Positions 46,511 through 59,022 of a stretch of DNA of 64,000 nt are shown here, in pieces. This stretch comes from Cladorhizidae sp. MBARI D1340-BT2 (taxonomy: Eukaryota > Porifera > Demospongiae > Poecilosclerida > Cladorhizidae), in contig JAQNBH010000014.1 in NCBI GenBank assembly GCA_028752905.1, positions 32,636,276 to 32,700,275 of the forward strand, read 5' to 3'. How positions within the stretch are numbered: position 1 is the stretch's first letter; each line of letters opens with the position of its first letter. A program made the position numbers and the translations under genes. The notes beneath the pieces are model-generated. The model searched no databases. It was not told the DNA's origin and saw nothing but the letters and a program-made list of their open reading frames with translations.

Positions 46511-47454
46511 TATGTAGCATATTTGGCTCTGAAAAGAGCTGGTAGGATAATCTTAGTTTTAATAGGAGACCGAGTAAGGAAGAACAGGAAGAGCGTCAGA
46601 TGAGAGCGGTGCCGATGCCACCATTTTTTATTTTTTATTATTATAATTTTTTTAAATGATAATTATGATAATAACTACTGCAAAACATTCAAACATATCA
46701 TAAAGAACTGGAATCGTCATGCTGAATCTGATTCCCCCCCCCCCCCCCCCCCCCCGCGTTATCAATCTATTTACCTCTCTCTCGATCAAATACGTAATGG
46801 CTGAGGTATGCCCAAGTGAAGATTTTGGGACAGTATCCCAATGAACGATGACGTGGGCATTTGCTCACCTGGGAGAGGTTGGTCCAAGGACCACAGCAGA
46901 GAGGGTTCCCTAGAGTTGGACATGGGAAGCTTTGCTAGACCTGCAACAATGCAACCACCATTTGTTGGGCTCTGTTTCTAAACTTAATGAACTTACCAAC
47001 ATCCTCTGCTTTTCTTGGAATATACTGACACTCGTATTCCTAAAAATTCTCCCGCGCCTTTTTCCACTCGCTCTTTTTTCTTTCAACTCTTTGTTATGAT
47101 GCTTCAGAAGCACGCTTTGACTTTTCTCTCTTCTCTCTCATTCTCTCCTTTTCTGAAGTCTATTTTCTTTATCCATTCTGGAAAAGAAACAGCTAGCCGT
47201 TCGGTTCTAAACATCCGTGCAGCTGGTTTTAGTATGCATATGCGCACAAGAATCCGCTCATATACACACATACACACACACACAGGACAAGTATTTCACA
47301 CCTAAATGATCTGTGGGTATCAGAGAGTGCCAGCAGTCCTTCCTTTGTCCTAGCCCAGACCAGCAGCTGTTAATACTGGTGTCGTTTGTAGCTATAGCTT
47401 TCTCGCAGTACTGTAAGAGTCAAGAGCTGTATTGAAAACGACGACAAAGTCAGT
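46511..47454. other. no confident gene; poly-C tract
   Basis: A run of about 20 C lies at 46735-46755 and a CA repeat at 47265-47283. Open frames on both strands at 46910-47305 are not recognised; they could belong to the 5' part of the + strand LINE that follows. Confidence 0.4.
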
Positions 47455-49716
47455 TGCCACTTAAGCTTAAGCTGAAAGTTGTTAATGATTTCTTTCTTTT
47501 GATCGTGCAATGCATACAGAAAAAGCTACAGATGAGGTTTGTGGCTAAAGCTTTCTCACAGCTATCTCAAGCTGTGATAAATGTGCATATCAAGAACGCT
47601 CTTCTAACAGCACGTGATCTATTTATACCACCTACTGCAAAAATACATCTAAAAAACAACCAAAATGGTTCACTCTAGAGATTAGGCATACTATTAATCA
47701 GATTCGTTCTACAAAATGAATAAATCTACCTCCCAGCTCTGTACTAAGCTAGAACAGCTCGAAGCACTGGCAAATCGATCTATTCTCTCTGCCAAGACAT
47801 TATATGAAAGCAAGCTCATCAACCAATATTTCCAAAATCCCAAAAAGTTATACGAGCACTTAAGGAAAATGTCTGGCCAGTGCTGTATGCTGGAATATAT
47901 GTTTCTTAATGCCAAACCCATTTGTTCCTCTAATGACCCTCTAATGTCAAAGCTGAAGCATTCAATAACTATTTCAACTCAGTCTACACCAGAAGTTCCT
48001 TTGTTTTACCTTCAATTGATGTACTACCCACACCAAGCTCTCAGTTAAACTTCATTGAAATATCTTCATCAGAAGTATATCAAGCTCTAACAAACCTAGA
48101 CCCGAGCAAAGCCTATGGCTGTGACACATTTTGAAACACAGTGCAGATGTTATTGCCTATCCTATAGCTGAATTTTTTTCATCGTGTATGAAATCAAGCT
48201 GCCTACCCAAGGAATGGAAGGTGCACAAGATAACCCCAATATTCAAGAAGTGATCATTGTCTATTTACAAACTATAGACCCATCTCCTTACTTTGCATCC
48301 TCTCAAAGGTTTTGGAAGCCAAAAGATTTTACCCTTTTTAAGACCAATGATCAGAAACAAACAATTTGGATTTCTGTCAAATAGCTCTTGCCTCTTACAA
48401 CTCCTCCAATCGTATGAAAAAGTATTTGAAGCAATTGAAGAGAAAAGAATTTGTGATGTAATCTTTTTAGATTTTCAGCAAAGCTTTTGACACCATACCT
48501 CATCAGGAACTGCTCTATAAGTTATGGGGCTATGGAATTACAGGATCCTTATGGAAATGGTTCAAATCATATTTGTCAAACAGAACTCATTATGTCTCCA
48601 TCAACAACACCTCATCGCGTCATTTGGAAGTTGCCTCAGGTGTGCCACAGAGGAGTATACTGGGTCCTCTCCTGTTCATTCTCTGATATCCCGAACCTAT
48701 CAACATTTGCATCATCATACCTATTTGCTGATGACACCAAACTAGTTGCTTCATTGGAGTCTGATGAAGACTGCCAACTACTTCAAGTTGATATAAATTC
48801 CACGATTGGTGTGCAAAGTCAAGTGGAAGCTGTCTCTCAACCACTCAAAGTGCTCCATTATTAGGTTTAATTCAGTAGGGGGACACCCTCAGAGACGGAC
48901 TATCTTACCTTCAAACAGCCAGCGTGACTTAGGTGTGGTAGTTGACAGCAGTCTGTCTTGGTACAAACATTACTCTAGCATTTACCAAAGTGCTTATAAC
49001 TCCCTAGGCGATGTTTCCTGATTTCATCACTAAAGGAGGCAAAGAAATCACTGTATATATCACTTGTGAGGTCCTGGTTGTTGTATTGCTCACAAATCTG
49101 GAGACCTCGTCTCATCAAGAACATAAACAAATTGGAGAGAGTACAAATGCGAGCAACCAAATATATACTACGATTACATCAGTGACTATAAACATCGTCT
49201 CACCTCACTTAATCTGCTGCCCCTGATGTACTATTTTGAACTACTTGACGTCCTATTTCGGATCAAGAACATCCAACATCCTCTGGAAAACTTCCGAATC
49301 CTTAATTACATTTCCTTCACTCAATCATCTACTCGTTCTAACCTTCAATAAACTTACAGTAAACTATATACAGGAGAACAACAGCAACCAGGCACTTTTA
49401 CACTTCAACCGTGTATATAGTTAAACTGTGGAACAGGCTGCCAGGCAAGGACCTCTCTCTCCCATTTCTGACACTCAAGCGACAGATACTGTTGTTCATG
49501 TGGTCTAACTTCCACGCAAACTTTTGTCCTAATCTAGCATGTACATTTCATTGTGTTTGTCCATGTACTAAATGTAGTGGATTTTCAGTTAAATAATATG
49601 GCCCCACTGCCAGTTGGTGGGTGTTCATCAACCATATTACCTTGCACTCATGTCTACTGTACACAACTCATTTTTGTCAAGGTTGTAAAGTCATTATAAT
49701 AATAATATAATAAAAG
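47455..49716 (+). mobile_element. decayed non-LTR retrotransposon, reverse transcriptase part
   Basis: On the + strand: the pre-RT linker (QCIQKKLQMRFVAKAF; LEALANRSILSAKTLYESKL), then ALTNLDPSKAYGCD, CLPKEWKVHKITPIFKK and NKQFGFLSNSSCLLQLLQ. Next come ICDVIFLDFQQSF, the pieces of [20 protein letters not shown] in two frames, and the active-site SYLFADDTKLVASL at about 48715-48756. The C-terminal LKRQILLFMWSNFHANFCPN (49470-49530) follows, then an ATAATAATATAATAAA tail at 49696-49716, typical of LINE 3' ends. Many frame changes. The FADD motif and tail type resemble CR1/L2-like elements; it is distinct from the - strand LINE at 42.7-46.5 kb. Confidence 0.85.
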
Positions 49717-50289
49717 CACTCCACAGAGTGTGTCACACTATAGTGTCGGTTTGAAGCTTCTAGATCTCAAAGGCAATCTTCAAGGTTTAGTTAATGGCAC
49801 AGGTTTGTGGCACTCCTTCCCTTGTAGAAAGATGGACAGGTGGAGTATAGAAGCTTTACCTGAGCCTAAGAAAGTTTCTCGATGGTGGATGACACCAAGC
49901 ACTAGCTAGCAATGAATGCTATGGTTGGTTTTGAACCTGAATAATTTATGATGTTTAGCTGGCTAGATTATCTTGCTAGATAGAGCTAAAAGTATGATAG
50001 TAAGGGAATTCATGAACTGTCTCTGAGCTAGCCAAGTTTTGTCTGCAGATTCGAGTTGATGCTGGTTCTGACAAGCCCTCATGCATGTGCCTCACCTCTC
50101 TCTTCTCAAGTGTTATACATGATAATCTTGATATTGCTGAGCCTGTTATATTGCTGAGCCTGTTAAGGCCATCACATATATATTACAGCACAGTGTGGGA
50201 CTATTTAGTAATTAACCTAATAACAATCTATATTAAAAAATCAAATTATCCACATTATTAAGTTACGAGTGTCCCGCTGCTCAAGGAGG
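49717..50289. other. no gene seen
   Basis: Unique AT-rich sequence between two retroelement remnants. Confidence 0.4.
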
Positions 50290-51070
50290 AAGGGACGGGA
50301 GGGGACCATTTGAAGATCATTCCTCAGCTCACCATACAACAGTTCCTTTCTCCTCTGCCACCACTTCCCTACCCAATACATAACACACTCGCCCACCTCC
50401 TCTATCACTGCATCACTTCTCCCTCCACATCTTTCCCAAAAAGCAATGCCACCTTTCCATCCTTACTCACTCTTCTAAATTCATCCAGCCACTGTCTTGC
50501 CCCTACAATTCTGTGCACCTCATCCCATCAGTACCAGCCGATCCCTCTCAAATTCCGCATATCACCAAGAAATGTTCCACATCCTCCCCTGCTCTACTAT
50601 CACACATTATACACCTCTCATCCCTAACTATCCCACACCTTTTCTTATCCTCTACTAACAACCCATCTGATGCAGTCCTCAGTCAAAATTGCAACCGCAC
50701 ACCTTCCTGACCATGCATGGATCTCACATACCTCTCCACTCCTGCACTATTCTTTGCCAATTTATAAAAATTCAGCGTACTCTTTCCGTTTACTTCCTCC
50801 TCCCAGTCCTTCTCATTTCTCACCTTCACTTTCCCCTTCCACTGATCCAACCTCATTATTTATCTCGTACTTTCTCCTCAAGATCTCATATTCTTCCCAC
50901 CATCCGATTCCTCCATCCTCTCTTAGTTTATTTACAACAACTTTCACCAATCTGCTCTGTTCCAACACTCTAAACTCTTGCCAAACAAAACCTTCATCTC
51001 TTCCCTCCTCTCCTCTAGCTTCCTCCACCCCATATCTCCCCGTATTGCCACTCCTGCTACTGTGTTATAC
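50290..51070 (-). mobile_element. non-LTR retrotransposon, C-terminal fragment with zinc-knuckle
   Basis: The + strand is pyrimidine-rich; read on the - strand it gives WEEEVNGKSTL(K/N)FYKLAKN, then SMHGQEGVRLQF...LRTASDGLLVED, then RCIMCDSRAGEDVEHFLVIC followed by GEFERDR. The C-x2-C...H-x4-C pattern followed by FxxxR is the C-terminal zinc-knuckle of Jockey-like LINEs. Several stops and a frame change. The + strand frames here are its shadows. Confidence 0.7.
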
Positions 51071-51246
51071 ATTATGATACAAAGAATGGTAATACAAGGT
51101 AGCATTATTTTTCACTTGCATGCACACACACACACACACACACAGATACACACATTTCTCCACTTCGGCCAGTAGGATGCAGACATCACCATTTCCAGAG
51201 TAATAAAGCCAAACAGAGCATTCTTGGCAATCTGCTTTGGAAAGGA

Positions 51247-51958
51247 TTATGCTTTCTGGCCCAGGCATTGCCACTGGAGATGGCCGATGCTGGTGATATG
51301 TAGCTGTCAGGCTCTAACCTCCCAGTGACTCAACGACTAGGAGAATGAAGTGCATGCCATTGAAGTGACAGGCTCCTGTGTGGGCAACCATCTTCCTCTC
51401 CTCCCCAAACTGAAGAGCATAGCCTGGGGTAGTGGAGGATGGTTATTTCTGTAAAGATTTCAGATAACTATTTTCAGAAAACTCCTGTACAGAGTAAACC
51501 CACTGCATATTGAAACATGTTAGTTTCTATATAAGAGTAGTTTTGTGTTTCTGCATAAGTAGTCACTTGCAATGCAGTCAGCTCTTCCTCCTGCAAGGTT
51601 ATAAGCCCTGTATTATTTAAGGCAGGTATCTGGTTCCTAATTTTTATGGGTAAACATCCAGCCCTAATCTCTGGTTCCAGCAGTCGCCCAGCTGATGTGT
51701 ACCTCCCAAATTGGTCAAGGGTCAGCCAGCAGCCTTGGACGTAACTGTCATTTCCACCATGCAGAGCCTCCACTACCCCAGGCTATGCTCTTCAGTTTGG
51801 GGAGGAGAGGAAGATGGTTGCCCACACAGGAGCCTGTCACTTCAATGGCATGCACTTCATTCTCCTAGTTGTTGAGTCACTGGGAGATTAGAGCCTGACA
51901 GCTACATATCACCAGCATCGGCCATCTCCAGTGGCAATGCCTGGGCCAGAAAGCATAA
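51247..51958. mobile_element. foldback element with 192 bp inverted arms
   Basis: 51247-51438 and 51767-51958 are reverse complements over 192 bp with only a few differences (for example CAACGACTAG against CTAGTTGTTG). The outer ends read TTATGCTTTCTGGCCCAGGC and the inner ends ...AGTGGAGG. The 328 bp between them encodes nothing recognised. Long arms with a non-coding middle fit a foldback or long-TIR non-autonomous transposon, or an inverted duplication. A target-site duplication could not be seen. Confidence 0.8.
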
Positions 51959-52195
51959 GGCACTTATTTCAGCAACTCGCCAGCTCCCTGTGTAGAGGGA
52001 ATGCTTCCCTCTGGATTAGGCCCCCTCATGCCCTGCTAATGGCCTACAAAATGAGTCATTTTGCAAATGTATGTATGTATTCCAAAAATTCTATGTATGT
52101 AAAAAAAATTACATACCTACATCCATACATATGCCAAGCGGAGCAATATCAAGTTTTCTGTCCCACTCCACTGTGAGTCGCTCACCAATAATATT
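51959..52195 (+). other. possible short LINE C-terminal scrap
   Basis: Right after the foldback the + strand reads HLFQQLASSLCRGNASL, resembling the last residues of a LINE-type ORF2 seen also at 52.4 kb on the other strand. Too short to be sure. Confidence 0.25.
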
Positions 52196-52385
52196 TATAC
52201 TACATCACATGATCTGTGGCTAATCTGATTGGTTGGTTACATAGGTGCGTAACCTACACTTTTAACCGCATGTAGTTTAGCGCGTGCGCAATGTAGTATA
52301 AGTAAGATAGCCTATACAAAAGAGTCGGTTATGCGCCAGTGTAACCTACTCATTTGCTGTTACATTAGGCTATCCTATCCTATAC
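52196..52385. mobile_element. MITE-like element, shortened copy
   Basis: Same family as 7371-7625: starts TATACTACATCAC, shares GATAGCCTATACAAAAGAGT and GCGCCAGTGTAACCTACTC, and ends CTATCCTATAC. It lacks the second inverted arm and loop (about 70 bp), jumping from TGTTACATT straight to AGGCTATCC. A TATATATA run follows. Confidence 0.8.
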
Positions 52386-52394
52386 ATATATATA

Positions 52395-52800
52395 TAGTTT
52401 TAATTCTAGTTCGAGAGATCCCAGAACTGCCACCTCATTGCCTCTCAGGACTGCTAGTGAGATCTGTTGCTAGTGAGATCTGTTGAGAAGGATACTACCT
52501 GGAGTTGTTCTCTCCTGAGCATGAAACATACGTCTCCCAACTCTTTCACAAATTGCCACATCTCAGGTTTCAAAACTCTCGACTGCCACGTGAATGAAAT
52601 GGTGGTTGGCTTCCAAGTGGAAATACTTTGGCCTTCTTAAGATCTTCTGCCTGCTTACCCACTGCACCAGCACCACTGGTTGCTTGCCTTTTAAGAACGA
52701 GAAAATATATCTAGCATCCCAGACTAACACTTTTCCTCTCTTCCAAGACACCAGACTCACACCACTGGGTCTTACCATCAGATTTATAAAATCAGAAGGT
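52395..52800 (-). mobile_element. LINE ORF2 C-terminal fragment
   Basis: The - strand reads SWKRGKVLVWDARYIF, then VQWVSRQKILRRPKYFHL and HFIHVAVESFET, and after a frame change ISLAVLRGNEVAVLGSL. The order 'K-x-L-x-W-D-A-(T)' ... 'K-Y-x-H-L' ... 'F-x-x-V-A-V-E' ... 'R-G-N' is a C-terminal block I recognise from invertebrate LINE-type reverse transcriptase proteins. The polymerase part is absent. Confidence 0.6.
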
Positions 52801-52840
52801 TACAGTCTGGATGGGACTCTGGCAGCTGTTAATGAATGAC

Positions 52841-53834
52841 TATGTCATTGATTGAGGCATGACGTGAATGACACCCAATTATTATTATTATTATAACATC
52901 TTTTTGTTTTACTTTGTTTCCTCTCTCACTTTGTTTCCTCTCTCTAAATAAATAAAAGTAATAACAACAACAACAATAGTAATAACTCAAACTAGAGTGC
53001 ATGTTGTTATATTATATCAGCTGATGATTATATTATAGTACTATGCATTGGCTTCTTCAGGGTGAAAGAGCAGTGAATATTGTTTGTAGTACAGCCAATT
53101 TAAATCAATTTAAATGAATAACAGGGGAGTCAACTGTTCTTATCTAGGGATCAGTTTACCTCAATCACTACATTGCACTTTAATAACCATCAACTCTGGA
53201 AGGCCATACTGAATGATGGATCATTGCAACAGGCCTTTGGTGTTTCTTCCCCCTCCTTGGTATGGCTGGCCCATGATCAGTATCTGCCTCATCAGTGAGA
53301 ATTAGGAGTCTTGTGTGCTACTGCCTGAACAAGTGATCCTCAGCAGCCTCTTTGATTAGAAGGAAACCGTACATGCTATAGATCTCATCATGCTGCTGGC
53401 TCTTTCTCTCAGAAACTTTCTATGAAAGGTCAGTATAGCATAGCAATTTGTATATACCATGCAGGCAATAATTTGACTTTGGAGAGTTAATAATTGTAGA
53501 GATAATTCACCTTCCTTTCAAGATTTGGGGGACATCCAACATCCACTAAATCTATGCATCTAAAGTTCAAAATTATTTTAAGGAAGCACGAGCCATTTCC
53601 CTAGTCATCACTTGGACATTTGAACTTGAGGGGAAGGGGGTTCTATAAACTATATGAATAAGCATCAATACGTTGGATTTTTTGTCATTTGATTATTCTG
53701 TGATTTTACTCAGCCTTGTTATCAATTTACACCTTAACAATTTTTAATCTAAAATTGCATCCCTATCTAATTCTAATTCTCTCTCTCAAAAAAAAGAAGG
53801 GAAAAAAAAGGGGGGGAAAGAAGAAAAGGAAGCA
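52841..53834. other. no gene seen in 1.0 kb
   Basis: AT-rich unique sequence with small ATT and AAC microsatellites near 52879 and 52965. Confidence 0.4.
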
Positions 53835-54010
53835 TAGACTTAGTTATAGCAGAGCCTATTGATAACTAGGAAGCATAGACTTAGTTATAGCAGAGCCTAT
53901 TGATAACTAGGAAGCATAGACTTAGTTATAGCAGAGCCTATTGATAACTAGGAAGCATAGACTTAGTTATAGCAGAGCTTATTGATAACTAGGAAGCATA
54001 GACTTAGTAG
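53835..54010. repeat. about 40 bp tandem repeat, 4-5 copies
   Basis: Units GAAGCATAGACTTAGTTATA followed by GCAGAGCCTATTGATAACTAG, nearly identical. Confidence 0.93.
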
Positions 54011-54217
54011 AATGCTGAGAAGAAAATCGTAAAATGTTACGTAAGTTATTATTGATGTAGAAGAAAACTATCATAAGTATGACATCTTTGAGTAGTTCAG
54101 AATTAATATTGCATTTCTATGATTCATGCCTATAATAACTCTGGACAAATTCAAGATTTCCCTAATGTTGTGTGGATAGCTCTAATTTAAAATTGATAAA
54201 GATGAAGAAAAGGAGAA

Positions 54218-54520
54218 ATGACCACCTATCATGAACTTACAGTCATGTATAGAATTCATTGCAGCTGTGGGAAGGTGTACATTGGAGAGACAAGGAGATT
54301 GGAGACCAGGATCAAGGAGCATAAGGGTGCATGCAGGAAGGGAGAACTTGGGATGTCTACCATCAAAGTTGAACCGCCGCCACCCAAACTTGTGGAAATG
54401 ACCTCAGAGATCAATAGAGCCAGAAAATGGAGGGAACTGCTTGTAAAAAGGCACTGCACATCCTTCTTAAACCTAAGAACATGGAGATGTAGGGCTAAAC
54501 CTATCAGATTGCTGGATCTC
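54218..54520 (+). mobile_element. Penelope-like element GIY-YIG fragment
   Basis: The + strand frame reads MYRIHCSCGKVYIGETRRLE then TRIKEHKGACRKGE. VYRI-C-SC-GKVYIGET is the GIY-YIG endonuclease core with the preceding CxC found in Penelope-like retroelements. Next, ARKWRELLVK (54420-54450) is the conserved block near the C-terminus. The segment between them (STIKVEPPPPKLVEM...) no longer matches the expected 'AEHAW' region. No Penelope reverse transcriptase is visible upstream, so this is a 3' remnant. Confidence 0.75.
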
Positions 54521-54601
54521 AACTCTCAAGACAATGCACATGAAAGTACACCATTATCATGTCTGATTACTGTACTTATACAGTTCTCTGACAAGTCATG
54601 A

Positions 54602-56068
54602 ATCATGTGCATTTCATATCAAATGTGTAGCCAGGGAGTATAATGTTGTTGTTTTTCTTTTCATTTGTCCAAATGATATATAACAGCAGTTGAAATTTGG
54701 CATAAAAAGTCGAGGCTGATCGATAGATTTTCGATATTTTATGAAGTCAGAAAAAGAAACCCTCTCCAATTTTTTATTTTGTGCCAAGAGATTCTGAAGT
54801 TAAAGCTTCAGTTGTTAAGGTTGGTTCTAAACTTCTACAATTTAAATTCGGACTCGGATATAAAATTTCATATTTGCAACATCTTTGATTGTGCTGCATG
54901 ACATTCTCAAGAGCGAACAAAAAAAGGGAAAAAACTCATTCAAACGCTGCTAAATAATTGCATTCAACAAACATAATTATGTGGTTACTAAAATAATCTC
55001 CCATTTTCAATGACGTGACTATGTGGTGTAGTTTGAGACAGTTCACCACAATTCTATCATAAATGCTGCAAGATATACACTATGTATAACCATCACATCA
55101 AATCCACCAGTGCTCAAAACCATTATCACTAACAAAATATGACAATGTAGTTTATGACATATATACACACAAAAATATTGTATCCATTATAGACCACAGC
55201 ATTGATTGAACTATGGAAGAAAAGAGGTTATGTCCTATGAGTGACATAGTAGCTGACTTTTGTGGATGAAAGTAAACTTCTTCATAAAATATCTCGGCCT
55301 AAGTGCACATATTTCTATTTCTCTCAAGTCTTTTTCTTTGGTTTGGAGTACTCAAGTGCATAGTTTGGGGACTTCTTCTTAGTGGTAGTAGTATTAGGAC
55401 TGCACAGAGAAAACACAACCATGAAGAGACAAATGACCACCAAATCATACACATATATTATATTCTGGGGAAGCTCCACCTCTTTCAGAGTGGTCCAGTG
55501 AAGTTTTGTCATATACCCATATTTTCAGTCTTCAAAACATAGCATGCCTTAAAAGGGATGATACATTGTAGACTGCACTTGTTAAAATAAAATTAAAAAC
55601 ATTTTTTAACAATTCAAGTGATCCGCGATCACTGGACTTGCTATTGGAGCAAAAGCCACAGAAAATTGGATGACCTATTCTGTCATCCCATTGGTTAGTT
55701 TGAAATTTGATATGCTATATAGTGCAAGAAATTACAGTCGACAGCAGACATTTTTCGAACTTACCTGAACAAAAATCAATATGCTCTGTCACAATGTCCG
55801 AGCAAACTAACGAATGCTCTAGAATACGCACGTGCATATGACCATGGTGTTATTTTGCAAGCCTGTTCCGTCATTTGTACAAGTTCGCTTCAGGCATGTT
55901 CTATCTTGCTTTTTGCTAACTAATGTTGTGGTTTTGGTTTCGTACAAGTTTTTTCCTGCTAGTCTGGGTTTTGTGTATAAGGAGGTCAATATTTCTGCTC
56001 TGCAGTTTTTGTTCTGCAGAATTTTAAGACCTTCAAGTTGAGTTTTGCACAGACTGGTTTTGCCAACA
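54602..56068. other. no gene seen in 1.5 kb
   Basis: AT-rich flank before the third hAT relic. A small palindrome AGTGATCCGCGATCACT lies at about 55617-55634. Short ORFs at 55303-55542 and 55832-56041 are not recognised; the second may be the worn 5' region of the hAT element. Confidence 0.35.
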
Positions 56069-58361
56069 TGAAGAGAAGTTGTTCATCATCAGCTGAAGAA
56101 CCAGCCAAGAGAAGGAAGGTGAAGCATGAACGTACAAGAAATGGGTCACCCAGGACGACCGCGAGTATCAAATGCTGACACGGCTGGCCTGTGAGATGGG
56201 AGTTGACATAGGTGTTAAAAGTTGTGATGAAAATAAAGTGTCAAGCATGCACAAAGTTTAGGGATACGATCATATGAAGAGGATGACAAATGATACCTGG
56301 AACAGATTCTATATGAACTACCAACATTGCCAGCCATGCCAAGTCTGAACAGCATGTGCGTGTGATGAACCTCCTCAAGAGAGAGCAAGCCTGAGCACAA
56401 GGTGCAAACATTGCTTCATATGCTCAAATTGCGCAGTCACTTACTTCTCTGCCTGAAGATCAATGGAGAAGACTGAAGGTAAAGTTCAATATTGCCTATT
56501 TAGTGGCAACTGAGCAGTTAGCCTTTCGGAAGTCCCCCAGGATCTGTGACCTTGAGGCAAGCATGGAGTAAACTTTGGCAGCTCCTACCTCCACTGAAAT
56601 GCTGCTAAGGAGTTTGTTCACTACATTGTATCAAGAAGGCATGATTTTCTCTCTGCCATCTCTGAAATGAAGTTTTTCTCAAGGATAAGCTTCTTGTGTG
56701 TGCACAAGCCCAAGAGTTTTCCTGCAGAAGGGCTGTTTCAATCACTTCAATACAGTCTGCGGTGTTTTAGCATCCAGTCAGTGGCACGTAGTAGGCTAGT
56801 GGTAATTGCCACTGATGAAAGCAGTGAATGTGGCTGGTGGTGGTCTGAAAGGTCTGGTAGAGAGGTAACTAGAATGGATCTTCTGGATGTGGTGTTTGGC
56901 ACACATGTTCGAACTAGTGATCAAAGATGCACTTTGTGGTACTTCCTTCGATTGCTTAATGAAATGCTCCTCTGGCTCTACCACCTCTATGAGAAAGCTC
57001 CTAAGAAGTGTAGGGAACTAGAGAGCATTGTCAATAACCTGAAAGAGGCATTTCACCTGAATGATGAGGGACAGGGGGTAAGTAAGGCCATGCAGAACTT
57101 GATGGGTAGAGTGCCATAAAACGAGTTCTGTCCAAATATGATACCTACACAGCTCACCTCGCCATCCTTCCAGAGGATTGTTCAGTGAAACCAGCTGATC
57201 ATCAAAATTCAAAGGGTACCTGAGGATATGGACAGATGCCAAGCATCTTCTTGGCTGTGCATTGTTCACTGACCTTCTTACAACACCACGTACCATCTCC
57301 TCTGTGGCTCTGATGTTAGTGGCAGCTAACTCTCTGGCCGATGAGAGAGACAGAGTTAACTCCTCCCTATGGTCAGCCACATCTGTATGCTCCAATGAGC
57401 TTGGTAGGGTTAGGACTGCCTCTGTGGGTGATCCACAGTCTAATCAAGTATATGTAAGCCCACAAGTTTGATATTCTCAGTAACCTACTGACCAACAAGC
57501 TCAATGCAAAAACCTCTAGACCAGTGGCCAACCTATGCTGCTCCATTGAAGAAGATCATTGACAAAGATGGAGAACAGGTCTATCAAGGTCAGGTTCTAA
57601 AGAACTTCACACATGCAAAGAACCACTTCGAAAACCATTATGGAGAGTATTGTGCATGTGTGACTGCTTACATATGCACAAGGCCGGCCTGATCAGATCT
57701 GCGGCTATTTCGTGAAATTATCTTTATGCTAGGTACCCAAAGATGGCAGATGATTCTCGATGAGGATAGGGAGGCAGACAGTCACATGTTCATTGAAGCC
57801 TAAGAGTCTCCAGAAGGTGAGTCGTCTAAATGCTATTGACAGGATCATTGAACACTTCCATTCTTCCACTTGAAGGAGCTGTAGTTTGTGTTTGAGATCC
57901 ATGGTGAGTTTGAGGCAATGCTCTCATATGCTGCTCAGTCATCTACTTATCTACCATGGAGTACCAGTCTGTTTGGTGGAGGGTATTCCACGTGCCAGAT
58001 TCTTCTGAGTAGTCAAATGTTTTGAGTCTTGCCACTTCTTTTCTCTCTTCCAGTGTCCAATGGCAAGCTTGAGCAAACCTTTGCCCAGCTGAACTTCAAG
58101 AGTAACAAGAGAACCTCACTTGGTAACAATAACCTAAATGACCTGCTGGTTCTGAGTGCTGACAAACTTCCACTGCAAGATTAACCCCCTGATGCTGCTA
58201 TCCATCTTTGGTGGAGTGCCAAGTTTAGAAAGCCTAGTCATGGTCAACGGAAGCATTACAAGAAATGTATCGAAGCATCAGATGTCCGAACCTCTGACAG
58301 AGACAGTAATGAGGAGGAAGAGGAGAAGCTGTTACTTGATGACTGGAAACAGGATATATAA
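56069..58361 (+). pseudogene. decayed hAT-type transposase, near full length
   Basis: Pieces in order on the + strand: MKRSCSSSAEEPAKRRK (56069); a zinc-finger half CQACTKF with NIASHAKSEQHVRVMNLLKR (about 56245-56390); LKVKFNIAYLVATEQLAF with KSPRICDLEA (56480-56570). Then VIATDESSECG in an open frame (56667-57119) with LYHLYEKAPKKCRELESIV; LLGCALFTDLL (about 57245); VYQGQVLKNFTHAKNHFENH (57570-57640). The C-terminal hAT block is SNGKLEQTFAQLNFKSNKRT with LNDLLVLSADKLPLQD (58058-58180), ending WKQDI at 58361. At least five frame changes and several stops. Domain order is that of KIAA1586/C17orf113-like hAT transposases, the same broad type as the relic at 1-1144. Confidence 0.82.
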
Positions 58362-58739
58362 CTGACTCAACCTTGGCATTGTTCGTTATAGAGTATTATT
58401 CTGTTTGCACTTATTACTAGATGATTTGTAGAAATATAAATTGTAGATTTAATAGCAGATCAAAGTCTGAGAATGGCGGAGCAAAATTGATTGTACTCGG
58501 GCAAATTACAATTTTGGTTGTAATTTCCGGCACAATATATAAATATTTTTTGGCAATTTATGGATGCCGAATTATTCTCCCATTTTCTATAGACTAAGTC
58601 ACAAGAGAGAGCGCTTAACTATATACAGTTATTGACAAAATTTGAGTAATGATAGTATTTGGGTGTGGTCGAAAGATGTCATTCATCCATTCTATCCTCT
58701 AACTCTCCTTCCCCGACTTTTACTAGCTTTTTGTATCAG
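58362..58739. other. no gene seen
   Basis: AT-rich flank of the hAT relic; nothing recognised. Confidence 0.4.
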
Positions 58740-59022
58740 TTATATATGCATTTGGTATGTGTGTTTGGTATGTGTATGCTTGTATGTGTGTGTGTATGTG
58801 TGTGTGATGGTGTGCAAGTGATGGTGTGTACAATGCATGTACGTGGTATGTGTGCATGCAAGCGTGTGTGTATGTATGTGTTCTATACTGTATGTGAGTG
58901 TGTGCATGTGTGCGGTGTGTGTGTGTCTATGCTGTATGTGAGTGTGTGCATGTGTGCGGTGTGTGTGTGTCTATGCTGTATGTGAGTGTGTGCATGTGTG
59001 CGGTGTGTGTGTGTATGTATGT
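58740..59022. repeat. TG microsatellite with a 44 bp unit repeated 3 times
   Basis: TGTATGTGAGTGTGTGCATG then TGTGCGGTGTGTGTGTGTCTATGC repeats three times at the right end; irregular TG before. Confidence 0.88.

Noticed and set aside
50310..51077. Pro/Ser-rich + strand frames
   Set aside because: Shadows of a - strand LINE C-terminal region, which carries recognisable motifs.
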